Below are positions 55,667 to 64,000 of a DNA stretch of 64,000 nucleotides, in pieces. Location: the NCBI RefSeq assembly GCF_000423065.1, contig NZ_AUHG01000011.1:496001-560000 (forward strand), read 5' to 3'. Below the pieces are notes generated by a model. It made no database searches, had not been told where the DNA came from, and saw nothing but the letters and a program-made list of their open reading frames with translations. A program made the position numbers and the translations under genes. How positions within the stretch are numbered: the stretch's first letter is position 1; the number at the start of each line of letters is the position of its first letter. The DNA is from Christiangramia echinicola DSM 19838 (lineage in GTDB: Bacteria > Bacteroidota > Bacteroidia > Flavobacteriales > Flavobacteriaceae).

Positions 55667-57019
55667 ATGAGGACGAAGTCACTAAAAAAGAACAGGATCA
55701 ACGTTGTAACCCTTGGTTGTAGTAAGAATGTATACGATTCAGAGGTTTTGATGGGGCAGTTGAAAGCGAATGATAAGGACGTTGTGCATGAAGAAGATGG
55801 TAATATCGTGGTGATAAATACCTGCGGATTTATTGATAATGCCAAGGAACAATCTGTAAATACGATCCTGGAATTCGTTGAGAAAAAGCAACAGGGAGAT
55901 GTAGATAAGGTTTTTGTGACCGGATGTTTAAGTGAAAGATATAAGCCAGATCTTCAGAAGGAAATACCAGATGTAGACCAGTATTTTGGGACTACAGAAC
56001 TTCCCGGACTTTTAAAAGCACTGGAAGCTGACTACAAGCATGAATTAATAGGAGAGAGGTTAACAACTACTCCAAAGAACTACGCATATTTAAAGATCGC
56101 TGAAGGTTGTGATCGTCCGTGTTCATTTTGCGCCATCCCTTTAATGCGTGGTGGTCATAAATCTACACCAATTGAAAACCTTGTAAAAGAAGCTGAAAAA
56201 CTTGCCGCTAATGGAGTCAAGGAATTGATCTTGATCGCCCAGGATCTTACCTATTATGGTCTTGATCTTTATAAGAAGCGTAATCTGGCTGAATTACTGG
56301 AGAACCTGGTAAAAGTAGAAGGTATAGAGTGGATTAGATTGCATTATGCTTTCCCAACTGGATTCCCTATGGATGTGCTTGATGTAATGAAACGTGAGCC
56401 TAAGGTTTGTAATTACCTTGATATTCCACTTCAGCATATTTCAGATGATCTTCTAAAATCCATGCGTCGCGGAACCACTCATGAAAAGACGACGAAACTT
56501 CTGAAGGAATTTAGAAAAACAGTTCCCGAAATGGCTATTAGAACTACGCTGATCGTTGGTTATCCCGGAGAAACCGAAGAGCATTTCCAGGAATTAAAAG
56601 AGTGGGTGAAAGAGATGCGTTTTGAACGTCTTGGTTGTTTTACTTATTCTCATGAAGAAAACACTCACGCCTATAATCTTGAGGACGATGTACCTCAGGA
56701 AGTAAAGCAGGAGAGAGCCAATGAAATTATGGAAATTCAATCTCAGATCTCCTGGGAATTGAATCAGCAGAAAATTGGCGAAGTGTTTAATGTAGTGATA
56801 GATCGTAAGGAAGGTAATTACTTCATTGGCCGTACCGAATTTGATTCACCAGATGTTGATAATGAAGTGTTGATCGATGCTACTTCAGTTTACCTGAAAA
56901 CAGGTGATTACTACGAAGTTAAGATCACCGAAGCTGCCGATTTTGACCTATATGGAGAACCTTTAAATGTAACTACTGAAAAACCTAAGCGTAAAGAAAT
57001 TAAGGTTAGAACTGAATAG
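55667..57019 (+). CDS. rimO: Ribosomal protein S12 methylthiotransferase RimO
   Basis: 450 aa radical-SAM enzyme adding a methylthio group to Asp of S12. N-terminal UPF0004 domain (VVTLGCSKNVYDSEVLMGQL, first cluster cysteine C18), radical-SAM centre EGCDRPCSFCAIP with C148, C152 and C155, HYAFPTGFPMDVLDVM, and a TRAM domain at the end (FNVVIDRKEGNYFIGRTEFDSPDVDNEVLI). The GCDRPCSFC pattern fits RimO rather than MiaB. Ends at a strong terminator. Confidence 0.94.
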   Translation: MRTKSLKKNRINVVTLGCSKNVYDSEVLMGQLKANDKDVVHEEDGNIVVINTCGFIDNAKEQSVNTILEFVEKKQQGDVDKVFVTGCLSERYKPDLQKEIPDVDQYFGTTELPGLLKALEADYKHELIGERLTTTPKNYAYLKIAEGCDRPCSFCAIPLMRGGHKSTPIENLVKEAEKLAANGVKELILIAQDLTYYGLDLYKKRNLAELLENLVKVEGIEWIRLHYAFPTGFPMDVLDVMKREPKVCNYLDIPLQHISDDLLKSMRRGTTHEKTTKLLKEFRKTVPEMAIRTTLIVGYPGETEEHFQELKEWVKEMRFERLGCFTYSHEENTHAYNLEDDVPQEVKQERANEIMEIQSQISWELNQQKIGEVFNVVIDRKEGNYFIGRTEFDSPDVDNEVLIDATSVYLKTGDYYEVKITEAADFDLYGEPLNVTTEKPKRKEIKVRTE

Positions 57020-57050
57020 TTCAGTTCTAAGCAGTATTCATATAAAAAAA

Positions 57051-57075
57051 GCGGAAGTTCAACTTCCGCTTTTTT
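57051..57075. terminator. Bidirectional terminator between rimO and the M16 gene
   Basis: GCGGAAGTT / AACTTCCGC (57051-57059 with 57061-57069), T run on one side and A run on the other. Convergent genes. Confidence 0.92.
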
Positions 57076-57093
57076 CATTTATGTTTCTAGTTC

Positions 57094-59925
57094 TTAATTG
57101 TTATTTTCTTCTTCAGCATTTAGAAGAATTGGCTTACCATATCCTAGTTCCTCCAAACGCTGCATTTGAGTTTCGGCATCACCAACGATCAAATAATACA
57201 TTCTATCTGGATTAACATATTTTTTTGCCAGATCCTGAATTTCCAATACTCCTAATTCCTCGACCTTTTGCTCGCGATCCTTAATATAATCATAGTCGTA
57301 TCCGTAATCACTAATTTCTCTTAGCATGTTCAATTTTGCTCCAAGAGTTTCAAATCTACGGGCGTTGCTCTTTATCATGTAACTCTTAGTAACCTCCAGA
57401 TCCTTCTGGTCAAAGGTGGTGATATAATCTTTCATGATATCTCTTACAAGTTCTGCAGCCTCATAGGTGATATTGGTTCTTACGCCACTAGAGATCATAA
57501 ATGGTCCTACATAGGATCTATCCATAAACCTGGAGCGAATGCCGTATGTATAACCTTTACCTTCTCTTAATTCCTGAGTTAATCTGGAAGCAAAACTTCC
57601 TCCGCCTAAGCGATAATTCATTACCTCTGCTGGATAAAAATCTTCATTTTTTGCTGAAAGGGCCGGAGCTCCAAAAGCGAATACCGACTGTTTTGCTCCG
57701 GGAACATCATAAAAATAAACCCTGGATTTTTCCGGAAGGTCAAATTCAGGAATTTCAGGGAAATCAATATTTTTAGGAGCCCAGTTTGCCGAAATCGCTT
57801 TTACAGGATTTAAGGCTTCATCTTTTTGAACAGCACCAACCACCAGGAAAGTGGAAGCTAAAGGAGAAAGATTTTCCTCGTAATAGTTCTTCAGGTCCTC
57901 CAGGCTTAAATTCTGAATAGTTTCTGGAGTTCCTAATTCGTTATAGGAGAGTATACTTTTTTCTCCATAAATAAGTTTTTTGAATTCATTCTGAGCAATA
58001 GCATTAGGATCTCCTTTCTCTTCCTGTAGTCGGCTTAGGGTTTGTTGCTTGATCAGCTCAAATTCTTTTTCATCCCATCTTGGTTCGAGTAATATCTCTT
58101 TAACCAGGTCTATAGTTTCAGCATAGTTTTTTGCCAGGGTATTCCCGGAAATAGTAATCTTTTCCTCACTGGAATTCACATAAATTGAAGCTCCTAAAAG
58201 TTCTATAGCTTCTTCCAGTTCTGCTGGTGTTTTTTTTGCAGTTCCTTTGGTAAGCATGCTTGCCAGCATACTGGAAACTCCTGCCTTAGCAGTTTTTTCC
58301 AGTAATTTTCCACCCTTCATTTCCAGGCTGAATTGTACTACTGGAACCTCGCTATTAGTGATTCCCATGATCTTCATGCCAGACGGTAGTCGCGTATCCC
58401 ATATCTCGGGAATATTAAGCTCAGGTTTCCCGTAATATGGAGGTTCAATGCTTCTGTCGAAACTAGATGGAGTTTTATCATAACTCACTTTTTGATTTGG
58501 ATCGAAATCTTCTTCAGCACCCTCCACGATCTTTTCTTCGATCACTTCGGCCTTTTTTGAGTTTTTTAGAGCAAGTTCTACCTGATCCTTAGGTACAAAA
58601 CTGGTAGCTACAAAATTCTTCCCTTGGATGTATTTATTATAAACATCCATTACATCTTTAGCCGATACAGCGAGTAATTTGTTAACCTCCTTATTTATGA
58701 AATTCGGGTCTTTCGCGAAGATCTCATATTGCGCCAGTTGAAACCCTTTTCCTAAAACACTGGAAATCGAATTATAGAAATTTGTCTCTAATCCTGCTTT
58801 GATCCTTTTCAGGTCTTTTTCTGGAATTCCATTTTTCTCAAATTCAGCAAAGGTCTCATCGATCGCGAGTTTAACTGAATCCAGATCCTTACCTTCATAA
58901 GCTCTTACCTGAAGCATTAATTGTCCAGCTAGCTCAGAGGTATAATTGAACATATCTATATTGCCTGCAAGCTTTTTTTCTTCTACCAGCTTTTTATAAA
59001 GTGGGGCATTCTTTCCAGCAGCTAGATAATTTGCTAGAATTTCTAATTCGAAGGAATCTTTGTGATAGGAATATACTGAAGGCCAGGTAAGGGTTAACTC
59101 TGGTAACCTGGCAAAATTATCTTCATGATATAGTCTTTTTGATTCAGAGAGAGTAACCAATTGTTTTTCCAGCTCCTTGATCTCTGGACCTCTTTCTATT
59201 TCGTCAAAATATTTATGCACCCATTCCTTGGCCTGGTCTTTATCGAAATCTCCGGAAATGGTTAAGATCACATTATTGGGAACGTACCATTGATTGTAAA
59301 AGTCTTTTACATCCTGTAAAGTAGCATTTTGAAGGTCTTCCAGACTTCCTATTACCTGCCAGTTATAAGGATGATCGTTAGGATAAAGATTCCTGTCTAC
59401 GACATAGAAAGTATGACCATATGGTCGGTTGTCTATATTCTGACGTTTTTCATTCTTCACAACCTGCTTTTCCTTTGCCAGTACCGGCTCAGTAACTGTA
59501 TTTATAAAAAATCCAAGTTTGTCAGCTTCAGCCCAGATCATTTTTTCCAGGGCATCGCTAGGAACAGTCTGGAAATAGTTGGTTCTATCCCTGCTTGTAG
59601 AGCCGTTAGCTCCAGAGCCACCAATTCTTGCACTTAATTTATCCAGGCCACCTTTACCAAGGTTTTCAGATTCCAGGAATAAAAGGTGTTCAAATAAATG
59701 AGCAAATCCGGTTCTGCCTTCTTTTTCCCTGGCCGATCCTACATGAGCGGTAAGGGCAACCGCAACTACAGGATCAGATTTGTCCTGATGCAGAATTACT
59801 TTTAAGCCATTTTCAAGGTTAAAAGTTTCGAAATCAACTGAAAAGTTTTCAGTCTTTTCCTGGCCTATAGTTGGACTAACAACTGCCAGTATTAAAATGA
59901 GGATGAATGATTTTATGAATTTCAT
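57094..59925 (-). CDS. Secreted M16 family metallopeptidase (insulinase type)
   Basis: 943 aa with a signal peptide (residues 1-21, ending VVSPTIGQ). Two M16 halves. The N-terminal one has the inverted zinc motif HLFEH (H76, E79, H80) and a later glutamate near 157 in KEKQVVKNEKRQN. The C-terminal half (about 510-930) has no HxxEH, the usual non-catalytic partner. Probably degrades peptides in the periplasm or outside the cell. It is 14 bp downstream of the M14 gene, so the two peptidases form one operon. Confidence 0.93.
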   Translation of the reverse strand: MKFIKSFILILILAVVSPTIGQEKTENFSVDFETFNLENGLKVILHQDKSDPVVAVALTAHVGSAREKEGRTGFAHLFEHLLFLESENLGKGGLDKLSARIGGSGANGSTSRDRTNYFQTVPSDALEKMIWAEADKLGFFINTVTEPVLAKEKQVVKNEKRQNIDNRPYGHTFYVVDRNLYPNDHPYNWQVIGSLEDLQNATLQDVKDFYNQWYVPNNVILTISGDFDKDQAKEWVHKYFDEIERGPEIKELEKQLVTLSESKRLYHEDNFARLPELTLTWPSVYSYHKDSFELEILANYLAAGKNAPLYKKLVEEKKLAGNIDMFNYTSELAGQLMLQVRAYEGKDLDSVKLAIDETFAEFEKNGIPEKDLKRIKAGLETNFYNSISSVLGKGFQLAQYEIFAKDPNFINKEVNKLLAVSAKDVMDVYNKYIQGKNFVATSFVPKDQVELALKNSKKAEVIEEKIVEGAEEDFDPNQKVSYDKTPSSFDRSIEPPYYGKPELNIPEIWDTRLPSGMKIMGITNSEVPVVQFSLEMKGGKLLEKTAKAGVSSMLASMLTKGTAKKTPAELEEAIELLGASIYVNSSEEKITISGNTLAKNYAETIDLVKEILLEPRWDEKEFELIKQQTLSRLQEEKGDPNAIAQNEFKKLIYGEKSILSYNELGTPETIQNLSLEDLKNYYEENLSPLASTFLVVGAVQKDEALNPVKAISANWAPKNIDFPEIPEFDLPEKSRVYFYDVPGAKQSVFAFGAPALSAKNEDFYPAEVMNYRLGGGSFASRLTQELREGKGYTYGIRSRFMDRSYVGPFMISSGVRTNITYEAAELVRDIMKDYITTFDQKDLEVTKSYMIKSNARRFETLGAKLNMLREISDYGYDYDYIKDREQKVEELGVLEIQDLAKKYVNPDRMYYLIVGDAETQMQRLEELGYGKPILLNAEEENNN

Positions 59926-59939
59926 TTTCTGAATTATAA

Positions 59940-62429
59940 TTAGTAATCGTAACCTGTATTATTGGTAAAGAAGATTGCGTTTGCAAAGAAAAGTTTTCCA
60001 TTTTCCCAGAATGCTCTAAATAAAGGGTTGTCTACCATATAAACAATACTACCTTCTCCCATAGGGACCTCTCCAAAAATCAGGGAATTATTAAGGTTCT
60101 TAACCGCTTCACTTCCGGCAAAACCAGAAACGATCTTTGGCTTCTTAATATAAGAAACATTGTATCCATCCTTTAACAAGGAATAGCTGTCATTGCTTTG
60201 TTTAAGCGTAAAGTAATTTTCATTATACCCAAAAGCCAGAGGATGGGTGTTGTCTAACTGGGTTTCTATGATACTTCCGGTTATCAGGTTTTTTATATTT
60301 TCACGTTCTCTTTTGGCGTAGGAAATAAGGTTTGCCTCGGCAGCTGTGGTATCTTTTTCTTCAGTTTTATTTTCCCTGATCCCGAATCCTTCTTTATCGA
60401 TAAAATTAGAAATTGCATTCCCTACAGCGATCAGTTTTCCCCCACTTTCTACCCAGGAGGTTATCTTTTCCAGATTCTTGTCCTCTAAAAACTCACTATA
60501 CCATCCTTCCGGCATTATCAAAATATCGAATTCGTTAAGGTTTAATCTATTAAAATAAGCTGAATTCAATGGTGTAACTGGATAATTAAGATCCTGCTCA
60601 AAAAAATACCATATCTCACCAAAATTGAGAGAAGAAACTTCATCTCCTTTTAATAAACCCACCTTCTGGTGGTTTATAATCTTTATGTCTGAAGATCCAA
60701 AATCTGGACCGCTACCAGCGAAGCTCGTTTTGGTGGTTAATAATTGACGTTCGAACTTATTTGCGATCTCAATGACTCTGGAATCAAAATTTTCCAGTTT
60801 TCTATTGTCGCTTTTGGTGATAATAAGGCTTCCAGGCTTAAATTTTTGACCGTTGCTTTCAAAAGGGACTTCACTAAAACGAACTTTTATTTCGCTTTTA
60901 ATCAGCTCAGCCAGGAATTGGGCATCCTGCATACTGTTCCATTTCGCAATATATCCGGCAGCATTGGAATTGGTTTTATTTTCGATTTTATTTTCACTGG
61001 TTTTTTCTGAACCGGTTATGAGCTTATTGCTGGCGACAGCATCGAGCCCATATGCATAGGGCAAACTCCATGCAGTGATGTCGTAGGTAAGGGAATCTGC
61101 TAATTTGGTTTTCGGCTCGAATAGCACCTTAACCATTTTAGCTTTCGGCTGATTGGTTGATACGATAAGGGTGTTCCTATCGCTGTTCAAACTTCCATTA
61201 GAACTTGAATTAAAACTATACCCGCTAATTTTCCCCGAATTAGCATATGAATATTTGATCTCATGCCTGTCTAATAGCTCCTTTAATGCGTTGAGTTTAT
61301 CAGGATTTCCTTGTAGCGCATAGCTGGCATATTCAAAATCATCTGAATTGAAATAGTTCTGAAATTCATTATTCAATTCTGAAGCATTTTTGGAAGCTAC
61401 TTCAACTGTTGAAATCCCAGTGGTGAAATGATGCTCCAAACGATCTTTTAAAGTAAGTACATAACCTTCATCTGTTTTAATGCCCAGGCCTGCGCGCCCG
61501 TGACCAGCCTGTTCATAGGTCATTCCGATAGCGCCCATATAGGTAGGGTAGGTGTCGCCATAACTGGGGTATAGAAGATCGAAGCGTTCTCCCGTAAAAT
61601 ACAGCCATCCTTCTTCATCAAAATATTTAGCATGATTCTTACCAATTAAGGTTTGAAAATCTCTTTGGAAAGGTGTAATTACTTCATGAAATGGCTCTGC
61701 AGCTGGTGCGAAATAATAAGGGTCATTAATTCCCTGCTCATGAAAATCTACGTGTATATGCGGTAACCACTGATTGTAAATTTTAAGTCTTTCCTGGGTT
61801 TCAATTTGCGTGGCCCATGCCCAATCCCGATTAAGGTCAAAAAGATAGTGATTGGGTCTCCCGCCCGGCCAGGGTTCATGATGTTCATCGGCTTCCTGGG
61901 TGATATTATAAGGTTCGGCCTTTACCTGGTTGTACCAGTTAGTATATCTATCCCTTCCATCGGGATTTACACAGGGGTCAATGATCACAACTGTATTTTT
62001 TAGCCAGTCCTGCTTTTCGGTAATCAACTTATAAATAGTTTTCATAGAAGCTTCAGTACTGGAAGCTTCGTTACCATGTACATTGTAACTCAGCCATACG
62101 ATAGCTATTTCAGAATCACTTTGATTTTTGCCAATTCCCGCATTATTTAAATGGGAACCTCTAATATTTTCCAGCTTCGCCATATTTTCTTTTGAAGATA
62201 TTACAGCATAAGTAAGAGGTCTGCGTTCATTCGTTTTTCCGTAAGTATGATATTCTGCCATTGGAGAATTCTCAGCGACATGATTAAAATAGTTTACCAC
62301 ATCTGCATGTCGTGAAAACTGGGATCCCAATTCATATCCTAGAAATTCTGAAGGGCTTTTAATTTTCTGGGCAGTAACTAAATGGAAGCTTAAAAATAGT
62401 AAGCCTATAATTAGGTAATAATTTTTCAT
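59940..62429 (-). CDS. Secreted M14 family zinc carboxypeptidase-like protein
   Basis: 829 aa from the ATG at 62429 (MKNYYLIIGLLFLSFHLVTAQ, signal peptide); the longer frame starts at 62468. N-terminal M14 domain with zinc-binding HGNE (H118, E121) in WLSYNVHGNEASSTEASM, arginine-rich NPDGRDRYTNWYNQ, and HIHVDFHEQGINDPYYFAP, which supplies the third ligand. The 400 residues after it are beta-rich and end in a DJ-1/glutamine-amidotransferase-like segment (IWYFFEQDLNYPVTPL ... FDILIMPEGWYSEFL). Likely digests peptides outside the cytoplasm. Operon with the M16 gene. Confidence 0.9.
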   Translation of the reverse strand: MKNYYLIIGLLFLSFHLVTAQKIKSPSEFLGYELGSQFSRHADVVNYFNHVAENSPMAEYHTYGKTNERRPLTYAVISSKENMAKLENIRGSHLNNAGIGKNQSDSEIAIVWLSYNVHGNEASSTEASMKTIYKLITEKQDWLKNTVVIIDPCVNPDGRDRYTNWYNQVKAEPYNITQEADEHHEPWPGGRPNHYLFDLNRDWAWATQIETQERLKIYNQWLPHIHVDFHEQGINDPYYFAPAAEPFHEVITPFQRDFQTLIGKNHAKYFDEEGWLYFTGERFDLLYPSYGDTYPTYMGAIGMTYEQAGHGRAGLGIKTDEGYVLTLKDRLEHHFTTGISTVEVASKNASELNNEFQNYFNSDDFEYASYALQGNPDKLNALKELLDRHEIKYSYANSGKISGYSFNSSSNGSLNSDRNTLIVSTNQPKAKMVKVLFEPKTKLADSLTYDITAWSLPYAYGLDAVASNKLITGSEKTSENKIENKTNSNAAGYIAKWNSMQDAQFLAELIKSEIKVRFSEVPFESNGQKFKPGSLIITKSDNRKLENFDSRVIEIANKFERQLLTTKTSFAGSGPDFGSSDIKIINHQKVGLLKGDEVSSLNFGEIWYFFEQDLNYPVTPLNSAYFNRLNLNEFDILIMPEGWYSEFLEDKNLEKITSWVESGGKLIAVGNAISNFIDKEGFGIRENKTEEKDTTAAEANLISYAKRERENIKNLITGSIIETQLDNTHPLAFGYNENYFTLKQSNDSYSLLKDGYNVSYIKKPKIVSGFAGSEAVKNLNNSLIFGEVPMGEGSIVYMVDNPLFRAFWENGKLFFANAIFFTNNTGYDY

Positions 62430-62516
62430 TAAGTAGTTAGTTTCGAATAAGCCGAGTAAAGATAGCATCTAAGCTCGAATTAACTAAAATTTAGGGAATA
62501 AAATGCCTATCTTCGA

Positions 62517-62524
62517 TATCTTTG
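62517..62524 (+). promoter_or_regulatory. Bacteroidota -7 box for bshC
   Basis: TATCTTTG followed by CA, 18 bp before the bshC ATG at 62543. No TTG at the expected distance. Confidence 0.55.
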
Positions 62525-62542
62525 CAACCACAATTGAAATTT

Positions 62543-64000
62543 ATGCCAACCGATTGTATTTCGTATCCCGAAACCAATTATTTCACTCCTTTAATTCTTG
62601 ATTACCTGACGGAAAAAACCAGTCTGCAGGAATTCTATAATCGTTTTCCTAAAATCGAAAACTTTGATGCTCAGATCAGGGAAAAGAAAGGGAATTATGA
62701 TCACAGCATTAGACAAAGTCTTGTTGAGGTATTGAATGATCAATATTCCCAACTTGAGGTTTCTGATAGCACCAGGAAGAATATCGATTCTTTAAGTGCC
62801 GAAAACTCCTATACTATTGTAACCGGTCACCAATTAAATCTTTTTACCGGGCCTCTTTATTTTCTTTATAAGATCGTTTCCACGATCAATTTAACCAGAA
62901 AACTGAAGGATGAATTTCCGGAGAATGAATATGTTCCTGTCTACTGGATGGCAACGGAAGATCATGATTTCGAGGAGATAAATTTTTTCAATTTAAATGG
63001 TAAAAAATTTAAATGGAACAATGCCGATAAAAGAGCAGGACAAACTGCCGTTGGCGGACTTTCAACTGAAGGTCTTAATGAGGTGTTCGAGCTTTTTTCC
63101 GCGGAAATAGGTGGCGGTGAAGATGCAGATTATTTGAAAGATCTGTTTAAAGAAGGATACCTGAAAAATGACAATCTAACAGATGCTACGCGTTACATTG
63201 CTAATAAACTCTTCGGGAAATATGGATTGGTGATCATTGCTGCGGGAGATGCGAGGTTGAAAAAGCATTTTATTCCACAGGTTAAAAATGAGTTGTTTCA
63301 AAAGCTTTCTCATGAAAATACGACCCGTGCAGTTGAAAAAATAAATTCACAGGGTTATAATGCTCAGGTTACACCCAGGGAAATTAATTTATTCTATCTC
63401 AATGAAGAAATTCGCGAAAGGATCATTGAAAGGGATGGAAAGTTCTTTGTGCATGAAACTGAAATATCCTGGACTAAAGACGAAATTCTTACTGAATTAA
63501 ATGATCATCCGGAAAGATTTAGTCCTAATGTAATGTTGCGACCGCTATATCAGGAAGCGATCCTGCCTAATTTATGCTATATAGGTGGAGGAGGAGAGCT
63601 GGCATACTGGCTGGAACTAAAATCCTACTTCGAGGCTGAAAAAATAACATTTCCTATGTTAATGCTTCGAAATTCGGCACTGTTGCAAACTCGTAAACAG
63701 GATGATAAGCGTGAACGATTAAATATTTCTATACAGGAATTATTTCTAAAGCAACATGAATTGATAAACCGGAAGGTTCGAAAAATTTCAAATATCGATA
63801 TAGATTTTTCTCCGCAGAAAGAGCATTTGGTAGAACAATTTCAGCATATGTACGATCTTGCCGAACAAACTGATGAGACTTTTCTGGGTGCAGTAAAAGC
63901 ACAGGAGGTTAAGCAACTTAAAGGCCTGGATAATCTGGAAAAAAGGTTATTAAAAGCACAGAAGCGTAAATTAAAGGATGAAGTAGAAAGAATAGCCGAG
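62543..64000 (+). CDS. bshC: Bacillithiol biosynthesis cysteine-adding enzyme BshC, truncated by the window end
   Basis: 486 codons visible, open to the last base with no stop, so the 3' end is outside the window (the family is about 530-540 aa). MPTDCISYPETNYFTPLILDYL, then the motifs VTGHQLNLFTGPLYFLYKIVSTINLT and VYWMATEDHDFEEINFFNL, both diagnostic of BshC, with a long coiled coil near the end (about 450-486). It adds cysteine to glucosaminyl-malate in bacillithiol synthesis. The ytxJ gene at 31625 fits the same redox system. Confidence 0.94.
   Translation, partial: MPTDCISYPETNYFTPLILDYLTEKTSLQEFYNRFPKIENFDAQIREKKGNYDHSIRQSLVEVLNDQYSQLEVSDSTRKNIDSLSAENSYTIVTGHQLNLFTGPLYFLYKIVSTINLTRKLKDEFPENEYVPVYWMATEDHDFEEINFFNLNGKKFKWNNADKRAGQTAVGGLSTEGLNEVFELFSAEIGGGEDADYLKDLFKEGYLKNDNLTDATRYIANKLFGKYGLVIIAAGDARLKKHFIPQVKNELFQKLSHENTTRAVEKINSQGYNAQVTPREINLFYLNEEIRERIIERDGKFFVHETEISWTKDEILTELNDHPERFSPNVMLRPLYQEAILPNLCYIGGGGELAYWLELKSYFEAEKITFPMLMLRNSALLQTRKQDDKRERLNISIQELFLKQHELINRKVRKISNIDIDFSPQKEHLVEQFQHMYDLAEQTDETFLGAVKAQEVKQLKGLDNLEKRLLKAQKRKLKDEVERIAE

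Overview
The window is a chromosomal stretch of a Bacteroidota bacterium, almost certainly a marine Flavobacteriaceae (Gramella/Christiangramia-like; genus not provable from the sequence alone). Evidence for this: low GC, promoters of the Bacteroidota type (TTG about 19-21 nt before TAnnTTTG), a type IX secretion (T9SS) type B sorting domain, a TonB-dependent outer-membrane protein with a carboxypeptidase-regulatory N-terminus, families largely confined to this phylum (DUF4295, DUF5606, DUF5686, DUF6503), and bacillithiol genes (YtxJ-like protein, bshC). Nothing looks like a prophage, plasmid, CRISPR array or integrated element; most of it is core genome.

Layout. 1-5.3 kb: end of an Hsp20 gene, a surface protein with YGI repeats, uvrB, and a T9SS cargo protein. 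5.3-7.1 kb: an ABC-2 exporter. 7.1-10 kb: a kinase-like protein of unknown role, a nucleoid-associated protein and a pRiA4b ORF-3-like protein. 10-14.1 kb: minus-strand operon GT4 glycosyltransferase - tsaC - cca - ctaA. 14.3-20.5 kb: envelope polysaccharide/LPS region with two tandem InaA/Kdo-kinase-like genes, a Stealth-type phosphotransferase, a CDP-glycerol-glycerophosphotransferase-like protein and a GT9 heptosyltransferase-like protein, the last two in an operon with dapD. 20.6-22.5 kb: ruvX, a four-helix-bundle (S23) gene, def, DUF5606. 22.6-25.4 kb: a block of palindromic intergenic repeats and a frameshifted DUF5686 gene. 25.4-35.3 kb: smpB, lipoproteins, csbD, clpB, ytxJ-like, ridA-like, fahA, glyA. 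35.3-41.9 kb: thioesterase, glutaminyl cyclase, SRP RNA, short-chain dehydrogenase, transaldolase, a thioredoxin-fold lipoprotein without its cysteines, an ABC-F protein. 41.9-51.7 kb: TonB-dependent receptor, CoA-binding protein, sodium/solute symporter, recR, an E2 acyltransferase, and a tight exonuclease - FAH - Hpt - cinA operon. 51.8-57 kb: rpmB - rpmG - DUF4295 - ftsY - amidase - small membrane protein - rimO. 57-64 kb: two large secreted metallopeptidases (M16, M14) and the start of bshC.

Functional threads are translation and protein targeting (SRP RNA, ftsY, L28, L33, rimO, def, smpB, tsaC, cca), DNA repair (uvrB, ruvX, recR), envelope glycan assembly with several phospho-group transferases, and bacillithiol redox. 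The most notable observations are: a 10-bp tandem duplication that frameshifts a DUF5686 gene; a protein of unknown function carrying a recognisable atypical kinase signature; a leader before rpmB with two promoters, a small basic ORF and a hairpin-T-run; a hairpin-T-run in the leader of the TonB-dependent receptor; and several enzymes that lack canonical catalytic residues. I did not find a clearly new multi-gene defence or mobile system; the envelope phospho-glycan cluster and the kinase-like protein are the best candidates for undescribed biology.
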